A stretch of 38,812 nucleotides of DNA, from contig JAJRZU010000026.1 in assembly GCA_024275075.1 (NCBI GenBank), positions 1 through 38,812 of the forward strand, written 5' to 3'. The notes under the pieces were generated by a model that was not told the origin of the DNA, searched no databases, and worked only from the letters and a program-made list of their open reading frames with translations. Positions 1 through 9,226 of this stretch are shown piece by piece (the first letter of the stretch is position 1; each line of letters opens with the position of its first letter). The DNA is from Deltaproteobacteria bacterium. Lineage in GTDB: Bacteria > Desulfobacterota > JAJRXV01. The position numbers and the translations under genes were made by a program.

Positions 1-2
1 AA

Positions 3-332
3 GAAGCGGTCGCAAAATTAAGATATGTACGGGTGTCGCCAAGGAAAGCAAGGCTGGTGACTGATGCTATAAGAGGTAAGAGGGTGAGTGATGCGTTGAA
101 CATACTTGCATTCTCAAAAAAAGGCAGTGCGCCCATGCTCTAGAAACTGGTGAAATCTGCGATTGCGAATGCTGAGTCTGGAAAGAATATGGATGTCGAT
201 AACCTTTACATCAGCAGGATATTCGTTGATGAGGGGCCGACTATGAAGAGGTTCAGGCCAAGAGCGATGGGTAGAGGCACCAGGATATTAAAAAGGACGA
301 GCCACATAACGGTGGTATTAAAAGAAGCGTAA
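3..332 (+). CDS. rplV: Ribosomal protein L22, 5' truncated, with an in-frame amber codon
   Basis: L22 binds 23S rRNA and its beta-hairpin lines the peptide exit tunnel. The gene enters from the left window edge; the frame starting at base 3 reads through [17 protein letters not shown], the L22 N-terminal core, and continues in the same frame after position 143 with KSAIANAE and the C-terminal motif [18 protein letters not shown]. Between the two halves, at 141-143, is a TAG. The flanking residues (APML-stop-KLVKSA) align without a gap to the E. coli helix preceding ESAIANAE, where a Lys is found, so one base change from AAG or GAG would explain it. There is no frameshift. It ends TAA just upstream of rpsC, as in S10 operons. 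The family assignment is certain; whether the stop is real is not. Confidence 0.9.
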
Positions 333-350
333 AATATACGGAGGTGAAGT

Positions 351-1001
351 TTGGGTCAGAAAGTACATCCCATTGGGTTCAGGTTAGGGATAAATAAGAC
401 ATGGAGCTCACAGTGGTTTTCAAAGAAAGATTATGAGAAGCTGTTGCATGAGGATCTTGAGATCAAGAAACGCTTAAAGAAGAAGCTGTATCACGCGGGT
501 GTCTCAAAGATAGTCATCGAGCGTACCGGTAATAAGGTGAAGATAAATATTCACACAGCCAGACCCGGAATTGTCATCGGTAAGAAGGGTATGGAGATAG
601 AGAACCTGAAGATCCAGATAAAGAAATTAACTGACCAGGAAGTGTTTATTAATATACAAGAAGTGCGCAAGGCGGAGATTGTTCCGCAGTTAGTCGCCGA
701 GAACGTGGCATTGCAGTTAGAGAGACGGATCTCATTTAGAAGAGCGATCAAGAAGGCGGTAGCGTCCGCGCTCAAGCTTGGCGCATTAGGTATAAAAGTA
801 TCGGTTTCCGGGCGCTTGGGTGGTGCGGAGATGGCGAGGACAGAGTGGTATAGAGAGGGCAGGGTTCCGCTTCACACTCTGCGCGCCGATATAGATTATG
901 GTTTTGCCGAGGCTTTGACGACATACGGTTTGATCGGGGTCAAGGTCTGGATATTTACCGGTGAGGTATTCAAGAAAAAAGGGAAGGTACAAGGAGCATA
1001 A
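351..1001 (+). CDS. rpsC: Ribosomal protein S3
   Basis: Small-subunit protein S3 at the mRNA entry site. The protein is 216 aa. It opens with the family signature [13 protein letters not shown] and has a type II KH RNA-binding domain whose GxxG loop reads GKKG at residues 77-80. The C-terminal S3 domain contains the motif [14 protein letters not shown]. The start is TTG at 351, preceded by GGAGGTG with good spacing, and the encoded MGQKVHP fits the family's true N-terminus. It lies 18 bases after rplV and just before rplP, the standard S10 operon order. Confidence 0.98.
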   Translation: MGQKVHPIGFRLGINKTWSSQWFSKKDYEKLLHEDLEIKKRLKKKLYHAGVSKIVIERTGNKVKINIHTARPGIVIGKKGMEIENLKIQIKKLTDQEVFINIQEVRKAEIVPQLVAENVALQLERRISFRRAIKKAVASALKLGALGIKVSVSGRLGGAEMARTEWYREGRVPLHTLRADIDYGFAEALTTYGLIGVKVWIFTGEVFKKKGKVQGA

Positions 1002-1004
1002 TTA

Positions 1005-1418
1005 ATGTTAAGTCCGAAGAAAGTAAAATATAGAAAGCGGCAGAAGGGCAGGATGAGGGGCGAAAGCAAAGGCGGCACAGAGCTGAACTTTGGTGATTTC
1101 GGTCTGCAAACGACATCTTGCGGCCGTTTGACCGCCAGGCAGATCGAGGCGGCGCGGATCGCTATGACAAGGTATATAAAAAGAGGCGGCCGTGTCTGGA
1201 TAAGGATATTCCCTGATACGCCTCTTACTAAAAAGCCAGCTGAGACAAGGATGGGTAAAGGTAAGGGGGCTCCTGAAGAGTGGGTGGCTATTGTGAAACC
1301 TGGCAGGGTCATGTATGAGATAGAAGGGGTATCCAAGGAAGTTGCTGCGGAGGCTTTCAGGCTTGCGGCGCATAAACTGCCGATCCCCACTAAGTTTGTT
1401 ACAAGGGAGCAAGTGTAA
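1005..1418 (+). CDS. rplP: Ribosomal protein L16
   Basis: Large-subunit protein L16, which sits near the A-site tRNA elbow. Length 137 aa, usual for the family. Recognisable blocks are [17 protein letters not shown] at the N-terminus, the [15 protein letters not shown] segment, and [23 protein letters not shown]. It starts three bases after the rpsC stop. Its TAA stop shares the A with the ATG of rpmC (TAATG), so the two are probably translationally coupled. Confidence 0.98.
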   Translation: MLSPKKVKYRKRQKGRMRGESKGGTELNFGDFGLQTTSCGRLTARQIEAARIAMTRYIKRGGRVWIRIFPDTPLTKKPAETRMGKGKGAPEEWVAIVKPGRVMYEIEGVSKEVAAEAFRLAAHKLPIPTKFVTREQV

Positions 1419-1624
1419 TGAAGAAGGATAATTTTAAAGAGCTGACCTTAGATGAGTTAGCCCAAAAGAAAGTAACTTTAAAAGAAGAGCTGTTTAATTT
1501 GAAGTTCCAGTATGCTACCGGTCAGTTGGATAATACGATGAGGCTGGTGCAGGTAAAGCGTGATATTGCAAGAGTATTGACAAGGATTAGCGAGAATACG
1601 CAAAAGGCAAACGCAACAAAATAA
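1418..1624 (+). CDS. rpmC: Ribosomal protein L29
   Basis: Small helical 50S protein near the tunnel exit. Length 68 aa, with the L29 pattern [10 protein letters not shown] followed by [19 protein letters not shown] and a basic second helix. Its ATG overlaps the stop codon of rplP. It precedes rpsQ by 15 bases, which contain the ribosome binding site AGGGGAAG for rpsQ. Confidence 0.97.
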   Translation: MKKDNFKELTLDELAQKKVTLKEELFNLKFQYATGQLDNTMRLVQVKRDIARVLTRISENTQKANATK

Positions 1625-1639
1625 GGTTAAGGGGAAGTA

Positions 1640-1897
1640 ATGGAAAAGCGTGGTTTAAGAAAAGAGATGGTCGGTAAAGTGATCAGCGATAAAATGGACA
1701 AGACTGTTGTTGTTGAGATAACGCGAAAGCTGAAGCATACCCGGTATCACAAGTATATTAAGAAGACTAATAAGTTCAAGGCTCATGATGCGGCTAACCA
1801 GTGCGGTATCGGTGATCTTGTCACTATTGTTGAGTCAAAGCCTATTAGTAAAGATAAACGTTGGGTTGTAAAAAATATCGAGCAAAAAGCTCTGTAA
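1640..1897 (+). CDS. rpsQ: Ribosomal protein S17
   Basis: OB-fold 30S protein that binds 16S rRNA helices early in assembly. Length 85 aa. The S17 signature GKVISDKMDKTVVVEI and the basic stretch HTRYHKYIKKTNKFKAHD are intact, followed by GIGDLVTIVESKPISKDKRW. It starts with ATG after AGGGGAAG, between rpmC and rplN as in nearly all bacterial S10 operons. Confidence 0.98.
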   Translation: MEKRGLRKEMVGKVISDKMDKTVVVEITRKLKHTRYHKYIKKTNKFKAHDAANQCGIGDLVTIVESKPISKDKRWVVKNIEQKAL

Positions 1898-1920
1898 ATT
1901 AACTAAGGTGGTAAAGTCAG

Positions 1921-2289
1921 ATGATTCAATCGAATACTATGCTTGACGTAGCGGATAATTCCGGAGCGAAAAAGTTGCTTTGTATAAAAGTTCTTGGCGG
2001 GTCAAAGAGAAGATACGCTTCCATTGGTGATGTCGTTGTCGGCTCGATAAAAGAGGCTATGCCTGAATCGAAGGTAAAAAAGGGCGATATAGTCAAAGCG
2101 GTTGTCGTAAGGGTCAATAAGGAGATCTCGCGCGCTGACGGCTCATATATAAGGTTTGACACAAATTCAGTCGTATTGGTAAACAATCAGAAAGAGCCGA
2201 TAGGTACGCGTATATTCGGACCGGTCGCAAGAGAGTTACGGGCAAGGAAATACATGAAGATCATTTCACTTGCACCAGAAGTGCTTTAA
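1921..2289 (+). CDS. rplN: Ribosomal protein L14
   Basis: 50S protein at the subunit interface. Length 122 aa, exactly the common family length. It begins [19 protein letters not shown] and ends in the conserved FGPVARELR block followed by [11 protein letters not shown]. First gene of the spc-type part of the cluster, here contiguous with the S10 genes with no terminator visible in the 23-base gap after rpsQ. Confidence 0.98.
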   Translation: MIQSNTMLDVADNSGAKKLLCIKVLGGSKRRYASIGDVVVGSIKEAMPESKVKKGDIVKAVVVRVNKEISRADGSYIRFDTNSVVLVNNQKEPIGTRIFGPVARELRARKYMKIISLAPEVL

Positions 2290-2308
2290 GGATAAGGGGT
2301 TATAAAAC

Positions 2309-2632
2309 ATGTTAGAGATTAGATCACATTTAAAGAAAAATGATACTGTTGTTATTCTCTCTGGTAAGGAGAAGGGCAAGACAGGCAAGATATTAAAGCT
2401 GCTGCCTAAGAAAAACAGGATCATCGTTGAGAAACTGCAATTTATTAAAAGGCATACCCGCCCTACCAACGTAAACCCGCAAGGTGGTATTGTTGAGAAG
2501 GAAGGTTCTATACATGTATCAAATGCCGCTCTTTTGTGCCCGAGATGCAATGTGGCTGTAAGGGTAAGGATTGAGAGCCTGGACGATAAGAGTAAAGCCA
2601 GAATCTGTAAAAAATGCGATGAAGCGATATAG
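2309..2632 (+). CDS. rplX: Ribosomal protein L24, ending in TAG
   Basis: 50S assembly initiator with an N-terminal KOW motif (NDTVVILSGKEKGKTGKI). Length 107 aa. The C-terminal part carries two Cys pairs, C77/C80 and C100/C103, which could bind zinc as in a subset of bacterial L24 proteins. Its TAG stop (2630-2632) is in the same frame as the downstream rplE start with no other stop between, so read-through would fuse L24 to L5. This shows TAG must normally terminate here. Confidence 0.97.
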   Translation: MLEIRSHLKKNDTVVILSGKEKGKTGKILKLLPKKNRIIVEKLQFIKRHTRPTNVNPQGGIVEKEGSIHVSNAALLCPRCNVAVRVRIESLDDKSKARICKKCDEAI

Positions 2633-2647
2633 CTAAGGGGTAAAGTA

Positions 2648-3187
2648 ATGGTAAGGTTGAAAGAGAAATATTTAAAAGAATGCGTTCCTGCTTTGACGAA
2701 AAAGTATGGTTACAAGAATATAATGCAGGTGCCTAAGATCACGAAGGTCGTTATCAACATGGGTGTCGGTGAGGCTATCACCAATATCAAGCTGCTTGAC
2801 AGCTCTGTTGCCGAACTCGCGCTCGTCGCGGGGCAGCAACCGGTAATAACGCGGGCGAAGAAATCTATCTCTAACTTCAAGTTAAGAGAGGGTATGCCGA
2901 TAGGCTGTATGGTCACCCTGAGAAAGACCAGGATGTATGAGTTCTTGGACAGGCTCTTAAACGTAGCGCTGCCAAGGGTCAAGGACTTTCGTGGTATCTC
3001 AAAGAACGCATTTGATGGCAGGGGTAACTATGCTTTAGGTATAAGAGAGCATATAATATTCCCTGAAATCGATCTGGATAAATTAGACAAGATCAAGGGG
3101 ATGAACATTGTTATCGCTACGACGGCTAAAACTGATGAAGAGAGCAGAGACATGCTTAAGATATTAGGTATGCCTTTTAGAAATTAG
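2648..3187 (+). CDS. rplE: Ribosomal protein L5
   Basis: 50S protein that binds 5S rRNA and contacts the P-site tRNA. Length 179 aa, standard. Family blocks seen are [31 protein letters not shown], the [19 protein letters not shown] segment and the C-terminal [17 protein letters not shown]. The ATG at 2648 has AAGGGGTAAAG upstream. The stop is TAG with a second in-frame stop (TGA) nine codons later. Confidence 0.98.
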   Translation: MVRLKEKYLKECVPALTKKYGYKNIMQVPKITKVVINMGVGEAITNIKLLDSSVAELALVAGQQPVITRAKKSISNFKLREGMPIGCMVTLRKTRMYEFLDRLLNVALPRVKDFRGISKNAFDGRGNYALGIREHIIFPEIDLDKLDKIKGMNIVIATTAKTDEESRDMLKILGMPFRN

Positions 3188-3216
3188 GATTTATTAAGGA
3201 TTGATTCGGAGGATTG

Positions 3217-3402
3217 ATGGCAAAAAAATCTATGATTGCTAAAGCAAAGAGAGCAAAGAAATTCAAAGTGAGAGAATATAACAGGTGCCCGCTGTGCGGC
3301 AGACCCAGAGCGTATTACAGAAAGTTCGGCATGTGCCGGATATGCTTTAGACTGCTCTCGAGAAGCGGTGATTTGCCGGGCGTTATAAAATCAAGCTGGT
3401 AG
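3217..3402 (+). CDS. rpsN: Ribosomal protein S14, type Z (zinc-binding)
   Basis: 30S head protein. Length 61 aa, the short type Z form with all four zinc ligands: C24, C27, C40 and C43 (CPLC and CRIC). The ATG at 3217 is preferred over a TTG three bases earlier because it matches the family MAKKS start and has GGAGG upstream at normal spacing. It ends VIKSSW, then TAG. The zinc form C+ means the gene is not a zinc-independent paralogue. Confidence 0.97.
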   Translation: MAKKSMIAKAKRAKKFKVREYNRCPLCGRPRAYYRKFGMCRICFRLLSRSGDLPGVIKSSW

Positions 3403-3444
3403 ACGCAGGATAATTATTATTTGCATTAAAACGCAGGAGGAAAA

Positions 3445-3837
3445 ATGACTGACCCAATTTCAGATTTATTGACAAGAATCAGGAATGCCATTCAGGCAAA
3501 ACACGATAAAGTTGAGATGCCCGCTTCAAATATCAAGGCTAATATAGCCCGGATACTGAAGGAAGAAGGTTACATCACTAACTATAAAGTGTTTAAAGAT
3601 AAAAAACAGGGTATTCTTAAGCTACACTTAAAGTACGACGAGAATAAGGTCGCCGCCATTGAAGGGCTGAAGAGACTTAGCAAGCCTTCTTTGCGGAGGT
3701 ATTCTGGTAAGGGTGAAATCCCTATGACATTAAACGGTTATGGGGTGACTGTCGTAAGTACTTCAAAGGGTGTTATTACTGACAGGACAGCAAGAAAAGC
3801 AAACGTAGGCGGAGAGATTCTCTGCCAAATATGGTAA
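3445..3837 (+). CDS. rpsH: Ribosomal protein S8
   Basis: Primary 16S rRNA-binding protein, and in other bacteria the translational autoregulator of the spc operon. Length 130 aa, starting MTDPISDLLTRIRNA and ending in the conserved C-terminal motif TDRTARKANVGGEILCQIW. The gap of 42 bases after rpsN holds a ribosome binding site AGGAGG. I did not identify an S8 operator by eye. Confidence 0.98.
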   Translation: MTDPISDLLTRIRNAIQAKHDKVEMPASNIKANIARILKEEGYITNYKVFKDKKQGILKLHLKYDENKVAAIEGLKRLSKPSLRRYSGKGEIPMTLNGYGVTVVSTSKGVITDRTARKANVGGEILCQIW

Positions 3838-3853
3838 TAAGGAGCGGATTATA

Positions 3854-4393
3854 ATGTCGCGTATAGGTAAAATTCCGGTTGCGATACCAAAGGATGTTAA
3901 GTTAGACTATAAAGATAACCTGATGAAAGCGAGCGGCCCACAGGGTGCGCTTGTTCTGACTGTCCCGCAAGGGGTGGACGTTAAAATTCAAGACGGTATT
4001 ATCAATGTAATAAGGGTGAGCGAGACAAAGGACGGCAGGCGTATGCAGGGACTTGTCAGAAGCCTTATACACAATATGGTCAGTGGCGTACAAAAAGGTT
4101 TTGAAAAGAAGCTCGACATTATCGGTGTCGGCTATCGGGCGGATGTTAAAGGTGATACATTGACGTTGCTCTTGGGGTACTCGCACCCGATTGAGTATAA
4201 GATACCTGCCGGTATAAAGATAGAGGTGGACAAAAAGAACACCATTACGATCTTTGGCGCCGATAAGCAGCTTGTCGGTTCTGTCGCCGCAAAGATAAGG
4301 TCTATGCGTTCTCCTGACCCGTATAAAGGTAAGGGTGTCAGGTACCGTGATGAGGTTGTCAGAAGAAAAGTCGGTAAGGCTGGCAAGAAATAA
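3854..4393 (+). CDS. rplF: Ribosomal protein L6
   Basis: 50S protein near the GTPase-associated centre, formed by two related alpha/beta domains. Length 179 aa. It begins MSRIGKIPVAIPKDV and has the C-terminal signature RSMRSPDPYKGKGVRYRDE. The last codons of the gene, including its TAA, are repeated as an exact tandem 16-bp duplication (see 4384-4415). Confidence 0.98.
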   Translation: MSRIGKIPVAIPKDVKLDYKDNLMKASGPQGALVLTVPQGVDVKIQDGIINVIRVSETKDGRRMQGLVRSLIHNMVSGVQKGFEKKLDIIGVGYRADVKGDTLTLLLGYSHPIEYKIPAGIKIEVDKKNTITIFGADKQLVGSVAAKIRSMRSPDPYKGKGVRYRDEVVRRKVGKAGKK

Positions 4394-4415
4394 TATTTAC
4401 AAGAAATAATATTTA
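4384..4415. repeat. Exact tandem 16-bp duplication at the 3' end of rplF
   Basis: Two adjacent identical copies of CAAGAAATAATATTTA, at 4384-4399 and 4400-4415. The first includes the final rplF codons and stop; the second is noncoding spacer before rplR. This looks like a recent slippage duplication that lengthened the rplF-rplR spacer. Confidence 0.9.
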
Positions 4416-4439
4416 AAGTCGTCGAAAAAAGAGGATAAG

Positions 4440-4811
4440 ATGAAAAAGATAAAGGTAAAAAAAATTGCATTAAGGCAGAAAAGAAAGAGGAAGATCAGAA
4501 AGACCATTATTGGTACCAGTGCAAGGCCGAGACTCTCTGTTTTCAGAAGCGCGGAGAATATCTATGCTCAGCTCATAGATGATGCTCAGGGCAAAACATT
4601 AGCCAGCGCGTCTACTCTGGACAAGGGTATAAAAGGTGAGTTGAAGACAGGCGGAAATGTCGACGCGGCCAAAAAAGTCGGTGAACTGATCGCCAAAAAA
4701 GCGGTAGACAAAAAAATAACGACTGTCTCTTTTGACAGGAACGGGTACTTGTTTCACGGCAGAGTAAAAGCGCTCGCGGATTCCGCAAGAGGAGCAGGAC
4801 TCAAGTTTTAG
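4440..4811 (+). CDS. rplR: Ribosomal protein L18
   Basis: 5S rRNA-binding protein of the 50S central protuberance. Length 123 aa: a basic N-terminal tail rich in Lys/Arg, then [20 protein letters not shown], and the C-terminal block [20 protein letters not shown]. It lies between rplF and rpsE as expected and stops with TAG, followed eight codons on by another TAG. Confidence 0.97.
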   Translation: MKKIKVKKIALRQKRKRKIRKTIIGTSARPRLSVFRSAENIYAQLIDDAQGKTLASASTLDKGIKGELKTGGNVDAAKKVGELIAKKAVDKKITTVSFDRNGYLFHGRVKALADSARGAGLKF

Positions 4812-4889
4812 AAGTATAATGCTCCACCTGATTAGAAGCGGTAACAAATATTTGGAATAGATTTTTATCATTATAATAGGAGAGAATCA

Positions 4890-5390
4890 TTGATCCCACA
4901 AGAAGAAGTAAATAAATTAGAACTCGTTGACAAAGTCGTCAGCATTAGAAGAGTGGCTAAGGTTGTAAAAGGCGGCAGGAGGTTTAGCTTCTCGGCATTG
5001 GTTGTCGTTGGCGACCAGAGCGGCCATGTCGGTTACGGTATGGGTAAAGCGAACCAGGTGCCCGAGGCAATCAGGAAGGGTGTTGAGAACGCGAAGAAAA
5101 ACCTCATTGAAGTACCGATAATCAACAACACGATACCGTTTTTCGTAAAAGGCGTATATGGCGCCGGTAAGGTCATCCTGCGGCCGGCTCCCGAGGGTAC
5201 CGGCGTTATCGCGGGCGGCGCTGTTAGAGCGGTGGTAGAGTCTTCTGGCATAAAGAATGTCAACGCTAAATGCCTTGGCTCAAGCAATCCGCATAATGTG
5301 ATCAAGGCGACGATGAGAGCGTTTCAGTTACTAAAGACGCCTGAGAGCATAGCCGCAAAGCGCGGGAAAAAAATAGAAGATATAATATAA
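4890..5390 (+). CDS. rpsE: Ribosomal protein S5
   Basis: 30S protein involved in decoding fidelity and mRNA unwinding. Length 166 aa. It has the double-stranded RNA-binding-like N-terminal domain ([18 protein letters not shown], then [19 protein letters not shown]) and the S5 C-terminal domain ([13 protein letters not shown], then [16 protein letters not shown]). The start is TTG at 4890 behind AGGAGAG; no ATG fits the family N-terminus better. Confidence 0.98.
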   Translation: MIPQEEVNKLELVDKVVSIRRVAKVVKGGRRFSFSALVVVGDQSGHVGYGMGKANQVPEAIRKGVENAKKNLIEVPIINNTIPFFVKGVYGAGKVILRPAPEGTGVIAGGAVRAVVESSGIKNVNAKCLGSSNPHNVIKATMRAFQLLKTPESIAAKRGKKIEDII

Positions 5391-5408
5391 GATGTTATGG
5401 AGAATAAT

Positions 5409-5597
5409 ATGAGTGGTGAGACAATAAAAATCAAGCTTACTAAGAGCCCGATCGGTTATAACAAAAAGCAAAAAGCTGTGCTTATTGGTATGGGGCTCAA
5501 GAAAATGAACCAGATCGTGTCGCTGAAGAAGACTGCGCCGACATTGGGGATGATAAGAAAAGTTGAGCATCTTGTAACAATTATCGATGAAGCGTAA
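5409..5597 (+). CDS. rpmD: Ribosomal protein L30
   Basis: Small 50S protein, 62 aa from the ATG at 5409. I chose this ATG rather than the one at 5397 because GGAG at 5399-5402 is placed correctly for it and the encoded MSGETIKIKLTKSPIG fits the family start. The motif LGLKK/MNQIV is present as MGLKKMNQIV. It is followed by rplO, the usual spc order. Confidence 0.95.
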   Translation: MSGETIKIKLTKSPIGYNKKQKAVLIGMGLKKMNQIVSLKKTAPTLGMIRKVEHLVTIIDEA

Positions 5598-5639
5598 TGC
5601 TTCAACTGATTATATCGGAATTTTATCATAGGAGTTATA

Positions 5640-6080
5640 ATGAAATTATGTGAATTACAGCCCGCAAAAGGCGCTATAAAGAAAAGGAAAAGAGTCGGCA
5701 GGGGCAACGCTTCTGGGCATGGCGGGACTTCATGCCGGGGGCATAAAGGTCAGAAATCGCGTTCCGGCGGCAGCATAAGGGGCGGTTTCGAGGGCGGTCA
5801 GATGCCTTTGCAAAGAAGGGTGCCAAAAAGAGGGTTTACGAACATCTTCAAGAAGGTATATTCTGTGATCAATCTGTCAGATCTCGCGAAATTTGAAGAG
5901 GGTTCTGTAGTGGATTCGGAATCTTTGATCAAAGCGGGTATAATCAAAAAAGTCAATGACGGGGTAAAGCTGCTCGCTAATGGTGAGCTCAAGCATCCTT
6001 TGACCATTAAAGTAAAAAAAATCAGTAAAGCCGCGACCGAAAAGGTAAAGGCCGCCGGTGGAACTTTACAGGAGATATAA
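5640..6080 (+). CDS. rplO: Ribosomal protein L15
   Basis: 50S assembly protein. Length 146 aa. The N-terminus shows the conserved glycine-rich rRNA-binding extension (GRGNASGHGGTSCRGHKGQ, then FEGGQMPLQRRVPKRGF). The C-terminal domain ends AAGGTLQEI. Its TAA is followed immediately by the TTG start of secY (TAATTG), indicating tight coupling. Confidence 0.98.
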   Translation: MKLCELQPAKGAIKKRKRVGRGNASGHGGTSCRGHKGQKSRSGGSIRGGFEGGQMPLQRRVPKRGFTNIFKKVYSVINLSDLAKFEEGSVVDSESLIKAGIIKKVNDGVKLLANGELKHPLTIKVKKISKAATEKVKAAGGTLQEI

Positions 6081-7391
6081 TTGATTAACGGAATAAGCAA
6101 TGTAGGTAAGATACCAGAGCTGAAGAAGCGTCTGGGGATGACCTTTCTGCTCTTGGCTATTTACCGGATAGGTGTCTTTGTGCCTGTCCCCGGTGTAAAT
6201 GTCAAAGTACTTCAAGAGCTTCTCAGCCAGCAGGCGGGCACTTTGTTCGGCTTCTTTGACATGTTCACCGGTGGCGCGCTCAAGAACTTCTCTATTTTCG
6301 CATTGGGTATTATGCCGTATATCAGCGCATCTATTATTATTCAGCTCCTTACCGTTGTCGTACCTTATCTGGAGAAACTCCAGAAAGAGGGTGATATCGG
6401 GCGGAAGAAGATAACGCAGTATACCCGCTACGGGACAGTGTTTTTAAGCTTGTTTCAGGGCTTTATGATAAGCACTTACTTAGAGAAAGCGACTATGGGC
6501 AGCGCGGATGCCATGATCGTTTTGTCGCCCGGCTGGGGTTTTAAGCTATTTACTATGATAACTCTTACCGCGGGTACCTCTTTTATCATGTGGATCGGTG
6601 AGCAGATCACCGAACGGGGCATCGGGAACGGGATATCGTTGATCATCTTTGCCGGTATCGTTGCGAGTATGCCGCAGGGTATCGGGAAGACATTTGAGTA
6701 TGTGAGAAGCGATTTGCTTAGTATCGTCGAGGTGATAGTAATTCTTGTGATCATGATATCGGTTATAGCCGCTATTATCATCATGGAGACCGGACACAGG
6801 AAGATACCCGTGCAGTATGCGAAAAGGCTGGTCGGGAGGAAGATGTATGGCGGGCAAAGTACGCACATCCCGTTGAAATTGAACACGGCGGGCGTTATCC
6901 CACCGATATTCGCGTCCTCTTTGCTTATGTTCCCTGCGACTATTGCGCAGTTTATCGATGCGAGCTGGATATCAAGCGTGCAGAACGCACTGTCGCCGGA
7001 TAAATTCATATATAACCTCGTTTTTGTGCTGCTTATCATATTCTTCTGCTATTTTTACACTGCACTGGTATTCAACCCGATGGACATAGCGGATAATATG
7101 AAGAAGTCAGGCGGATATATCCCCGGTATCAGACCCGGATCAAGGACTTCTGAATATATTAAAAGAGTGCTCAACAGAATAACATTTGTCGGCGCATTAT
7201 ATGTCTCGGCTGTCTGCGTATTACCGACACTGCTTATCTATAAATTGAAAGTACCGTTCTACTTTGGCGGCACAGGTCTTCTGATCGTTGTAGGTGTTGC
7301 GATAGATACCGTTCAGCAGATAGAATCGCACCTTATATTCAGGCATTATGACGGGTTTATGAAGAAGAGCAGGACAAGAGGACGGAAGTAA
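6081..7391 (+). CDS. secY: Protein translocase subunit SecY
   Basis: Channel subunit of the SecYEG inner-membrane translocon. Length 436 aa with about ten hydrophobic segments. Family marks are [12 protein letters not shown] in the first helix region, [18 protein letters not shown] (helix 2), the [16 protein letters not shown] block, and cytoplasmic loops with [15 protein letters not shown] and IPGIRPG. The start is TTG directly after the rplO stop. Its TAA overlaps the adk ATG (TAATG). Confidence 0.98.
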   Translation: MINGISNVGKIPELKKRLGMTFLLLAIYRIGVFVPVPGVNVKVLQELLSQQAGTLFGFFDMFTGGALKNFSIFALGIMPYISASIIIQLLTVVVPYLEKLQKEGDIGRKKITQYTRYGTVFLSLFQGFMISTYLEKATMGSADAMIVLSPGWGFKLFTMITLTAGTSFIMWIGEQITERGIGNGISLIIFAGIVASMPQGIGKTFEYVRSDLLSIVEVIVILVIMISVIAAIIIMETGHRKIPVQYAKRLVGRKMYGGQSTHIPLKLNTAGVIPPIFASSLLMFPATIAQFIDASWISSVQNALSPDKFIYNLVFVLLIIFFCYFYTALVFNPMDIADNMKKSGGYIPGIRPGSRTSEYIKRVLNRITFVGALYVSAVCVLPTLLIYKLKVPFYFGGTGLLIVVGVAIDTVQQIESHLIFRHYDGFMKKSRTRGRK

Positions 7392-8041
7392 TGAATTTAG
7401 TTCTTTTAGGCCCCCCCGGGGCTGGGAAAGGTACGCAGGCTGTGAGACTCGCTGAAAAATATTCTATCCCGCAGGTCTCCACGGGTGATATCCTAAGGAA
7501 GGCTGTGAAGGAGAAGACGTTTCTGGGTGTAAAGGCGAAGAGCTATATGAACAGTGGGAAATTAGTCCCCGATGAGCTGGTCGTGGAGATAATAAAGGAG
7601 AGGCTTGTTGAGAATGACTGCGAAAACGGGTTCATCCTTGACGGTTTCCCAAGGACGATGGTGCAGGCCGAGAAACTTGACAATATGCTGCATACAGAAG
7701 GTAAGCGCTTAAATAAAGTGATAAACATCAAAGTTGAGGATGACCTTTTGATAAAAAGGCTGACAGGCAGGAGGATATGCAAAGACTGCGGCGCTAATTA
7801 TCACATAATATTCGACCCACCGACTAATGAAGGAATGTGCAATAAGTGTAACGGTGAGCTTTACCAGCGGGACGATGATGAGGAAGACACGATTATCTCT
7901 AGGCTTGATGTATATAAAAAACAGACGGAGCCGCTCATCAGGTATTATGAAAAGCAGGATATGCTCGCAACCATTCAGGGTAACGGGGCGATGGATAAAA
8001 TATTCTCTGACATGTGTCAGGCGATTGAGGGTAGTATGTGA
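7391..8041 (+). CDS. adk: Adenylate kinase, zinc-type lid
   Basis: Converts AMP plus ATP to two ADP. Length 216 aa. The P-loop GPPGAGKGT is at residues 7-15, the AMP-site block is FILDGFPRT (81-89), and the LID domain carries four Cys (C130, C133, C150, C153) that form the structural zinc site found in many long-type kinases. The gene overlaps secY by one base and the downstream map start by four bases (ATGTGA), so secY-adk-map are probably coupled. Confidence 0.98.
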   Translation: MNLVLLGPPGAGKGTQAVRLAEKYSIPQVSTGDILRKAVKEKTFLGVKAKSYMNSGKLVPDELVVEIIKERLVENDCENGFILDGFPRTMVQAEKLDNMLHTEGKRLNKVINIKVEDDLLIKRLTGRRICKDCGANYHIIFDPPTNEGMCNKCNGELYQRDDDEEDTIISRLDVYKKQTEPLIRYYEKQDMLATIQGNGAMDKIFSDMCQAIEGSM

Positions 8042-8802
8042 TTATCCTGAAAACACCAAAGGAGATTGAGCGGCAACAGGGCGCCTGCCGGATTGTCGCT
8101 GAGGTTCTATCGACGATAAGTGAAGCGGTAAGACCAGGCGCTACCACAAAGGAGCTGGATTTATTAGCCGAAAGGCTGACGAAGGAAAAAGGAGCGAAAC
8201 CGGCGTTTAAAGGTGTCAAAGCTTCAGGCCCTTACAAGCCGTTTCCTTCGGTGTTATGCACTTCGATCAACGATGAAGTTATACATGGTATACCATCTGA
8301 CAGGGCGCTCAAAGATGGGGACATTGTCAGCATAGATTTTGGCGTTTTATATGACGGGTATTATGGTGATGCCGCCATTACGGTTCCCGTCGGGAGAATA
8401 AGTGAAAAAGCCAGGAAGCTTCTTAGAATAACTGAGGAAGCTCTGGATAAAGCTATAGAAAAAGCGGTTGTCGGGAACAGGCTCTCTGATATCTCGCACG
8501 CGGTTCAGCAGTACATAGAGAGTAACGGTTTTTCAGCAGTAAGGGATTTTGTCGGGCACGGTATCGGCCGGAGCCTCCATGAGGAGCCGCAAGTACCAAA
8601 CTATGGATCGGCAGGCAGGGGAGTCAGGTTAAAAGAGGGTATGGTGCTGGCGATCGAGCCGATGATAAATGAAGGCGTTTGTGACGTAAAAGTCCTTGAT
8701 GATGGCTGGACTGCGGTAACTGCCGATGGTAAGTTATCGGCACATTTTGAGCATTGTGTCGCGATAACAAAAAACGAACCGATTGTGTTGACAAAAAGAT
8801 AG
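8038..8802 (+). CDS. map: Methionine aminopeptidase, type I
   Basis: Removes the N-terminal Met from nascent proteins. Length 254 aa, pita-bread fold. The metal ligands expected for type I enzymes are all visible: D100, D111, H174, E207 and E238, plus the substrate-site H83 in VIHGIP. The start is GTG at 8038 inside the end of adk. The N-terminus IILKTPKEIERQQGACRIV matches the family. It stops with TAG. Confidence 0.98.
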   Translation: MIILKTPKEIERQQGACRIVAEVLSTISEAVRPGATTKELDLLAERLTKEKGAKPAFKGVKASGPYKPFPSVLCTSINDEVIHGIPSDRALKDGDIVSIDFGVLYDGYYGDAAITVPVGRISEKARKLLRITEEALDKAIEKAVVGNRLSDISHAVQQYIESNGFSAVRDFVGHGIGRSLHEEPQVPNYGSAGRGVRLKEGMVLAIEPMINEGVCDVKVLDDGWTAVTADGKLSAHFEHCVAITKNEPIVLTKR

Positions 8803-8843
8803 TTATTTATTAATATACTCTCTTTTTTAAAGGGGTGGGGGAA

Positions 8844-9062
8844 ATGACAAAAGAAAGTGCAATTGAAGTGGAAGGTACCGTTGTTGAGCCGCTGCCGAAC
8901 GCTATGTTCAGGGTGGAATTAGAGAACGGGCACAAAGTGCTGGCGCATATTTCGGGTAAGATGCGGATGCACTTTATCAAGATTCTTCCTGGCGATAAGG
9001 TGACGGTCGAGCTTTCGCCGTATGACCTGACACGCGGGAGAATAACTTACAGGTCAAAGTAG
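8844..9062 (+). CDS. infA: Translation initiation factor IF-1
   Basis: Binds the 30S A site during initiation. An S1-type OB fold of 72 aa from ATG 8844. This ATG, not the upstream GTG 8835, is right because GGGGTGGGGG just before it is the ribosome binding site. Family motifs are [37 protein letters not shown] and [10 protein letters not shown]. It follows map, as in many alpha-type operons. Confidence 0.98.
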   Translation: MTKESAIEVEGTVVEPLPNAMFRVELENGHKVLAHISGKMRMHFIKILPGDKVTVELSPYDLTRGRITYRSK

Positions 9063-9092
9063 AATAATAGTTAGCGAAAAGGATGATTAAAG

Positions 9093-9206
9093 ATGAAGGT
9101 CAAAGCGTCAGTAAAAAAGATTTGCGATAAATGCAAGGTTATCAAAAGAAAAGGCGTTGTGCGGGTTATCTGTGATAACCCGAAGCATAAGCAAAGACAG
9201 GGCTAA
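9093..9206 (+). CDS. rpmJ: Ribosomal protein L36
   Basis: Smallest 50S protein, 37 aa. It starts [11 protein letters not shown] and contains the zinc ligands C11, C14, C27 and H32 (CDKC, then CDNPKH) and the ending KQRQG. It is the zinc-binding form. It sits between infA and rpsM, 30 bases after the infA stop. Confidence 0.97.
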   Translation: MKVKASVKKICDKCKVIKRKGVVRVICDNPKHKQRQG

Positions 9207-9226
9207 AAAACCAAAAGGAGAACAAG

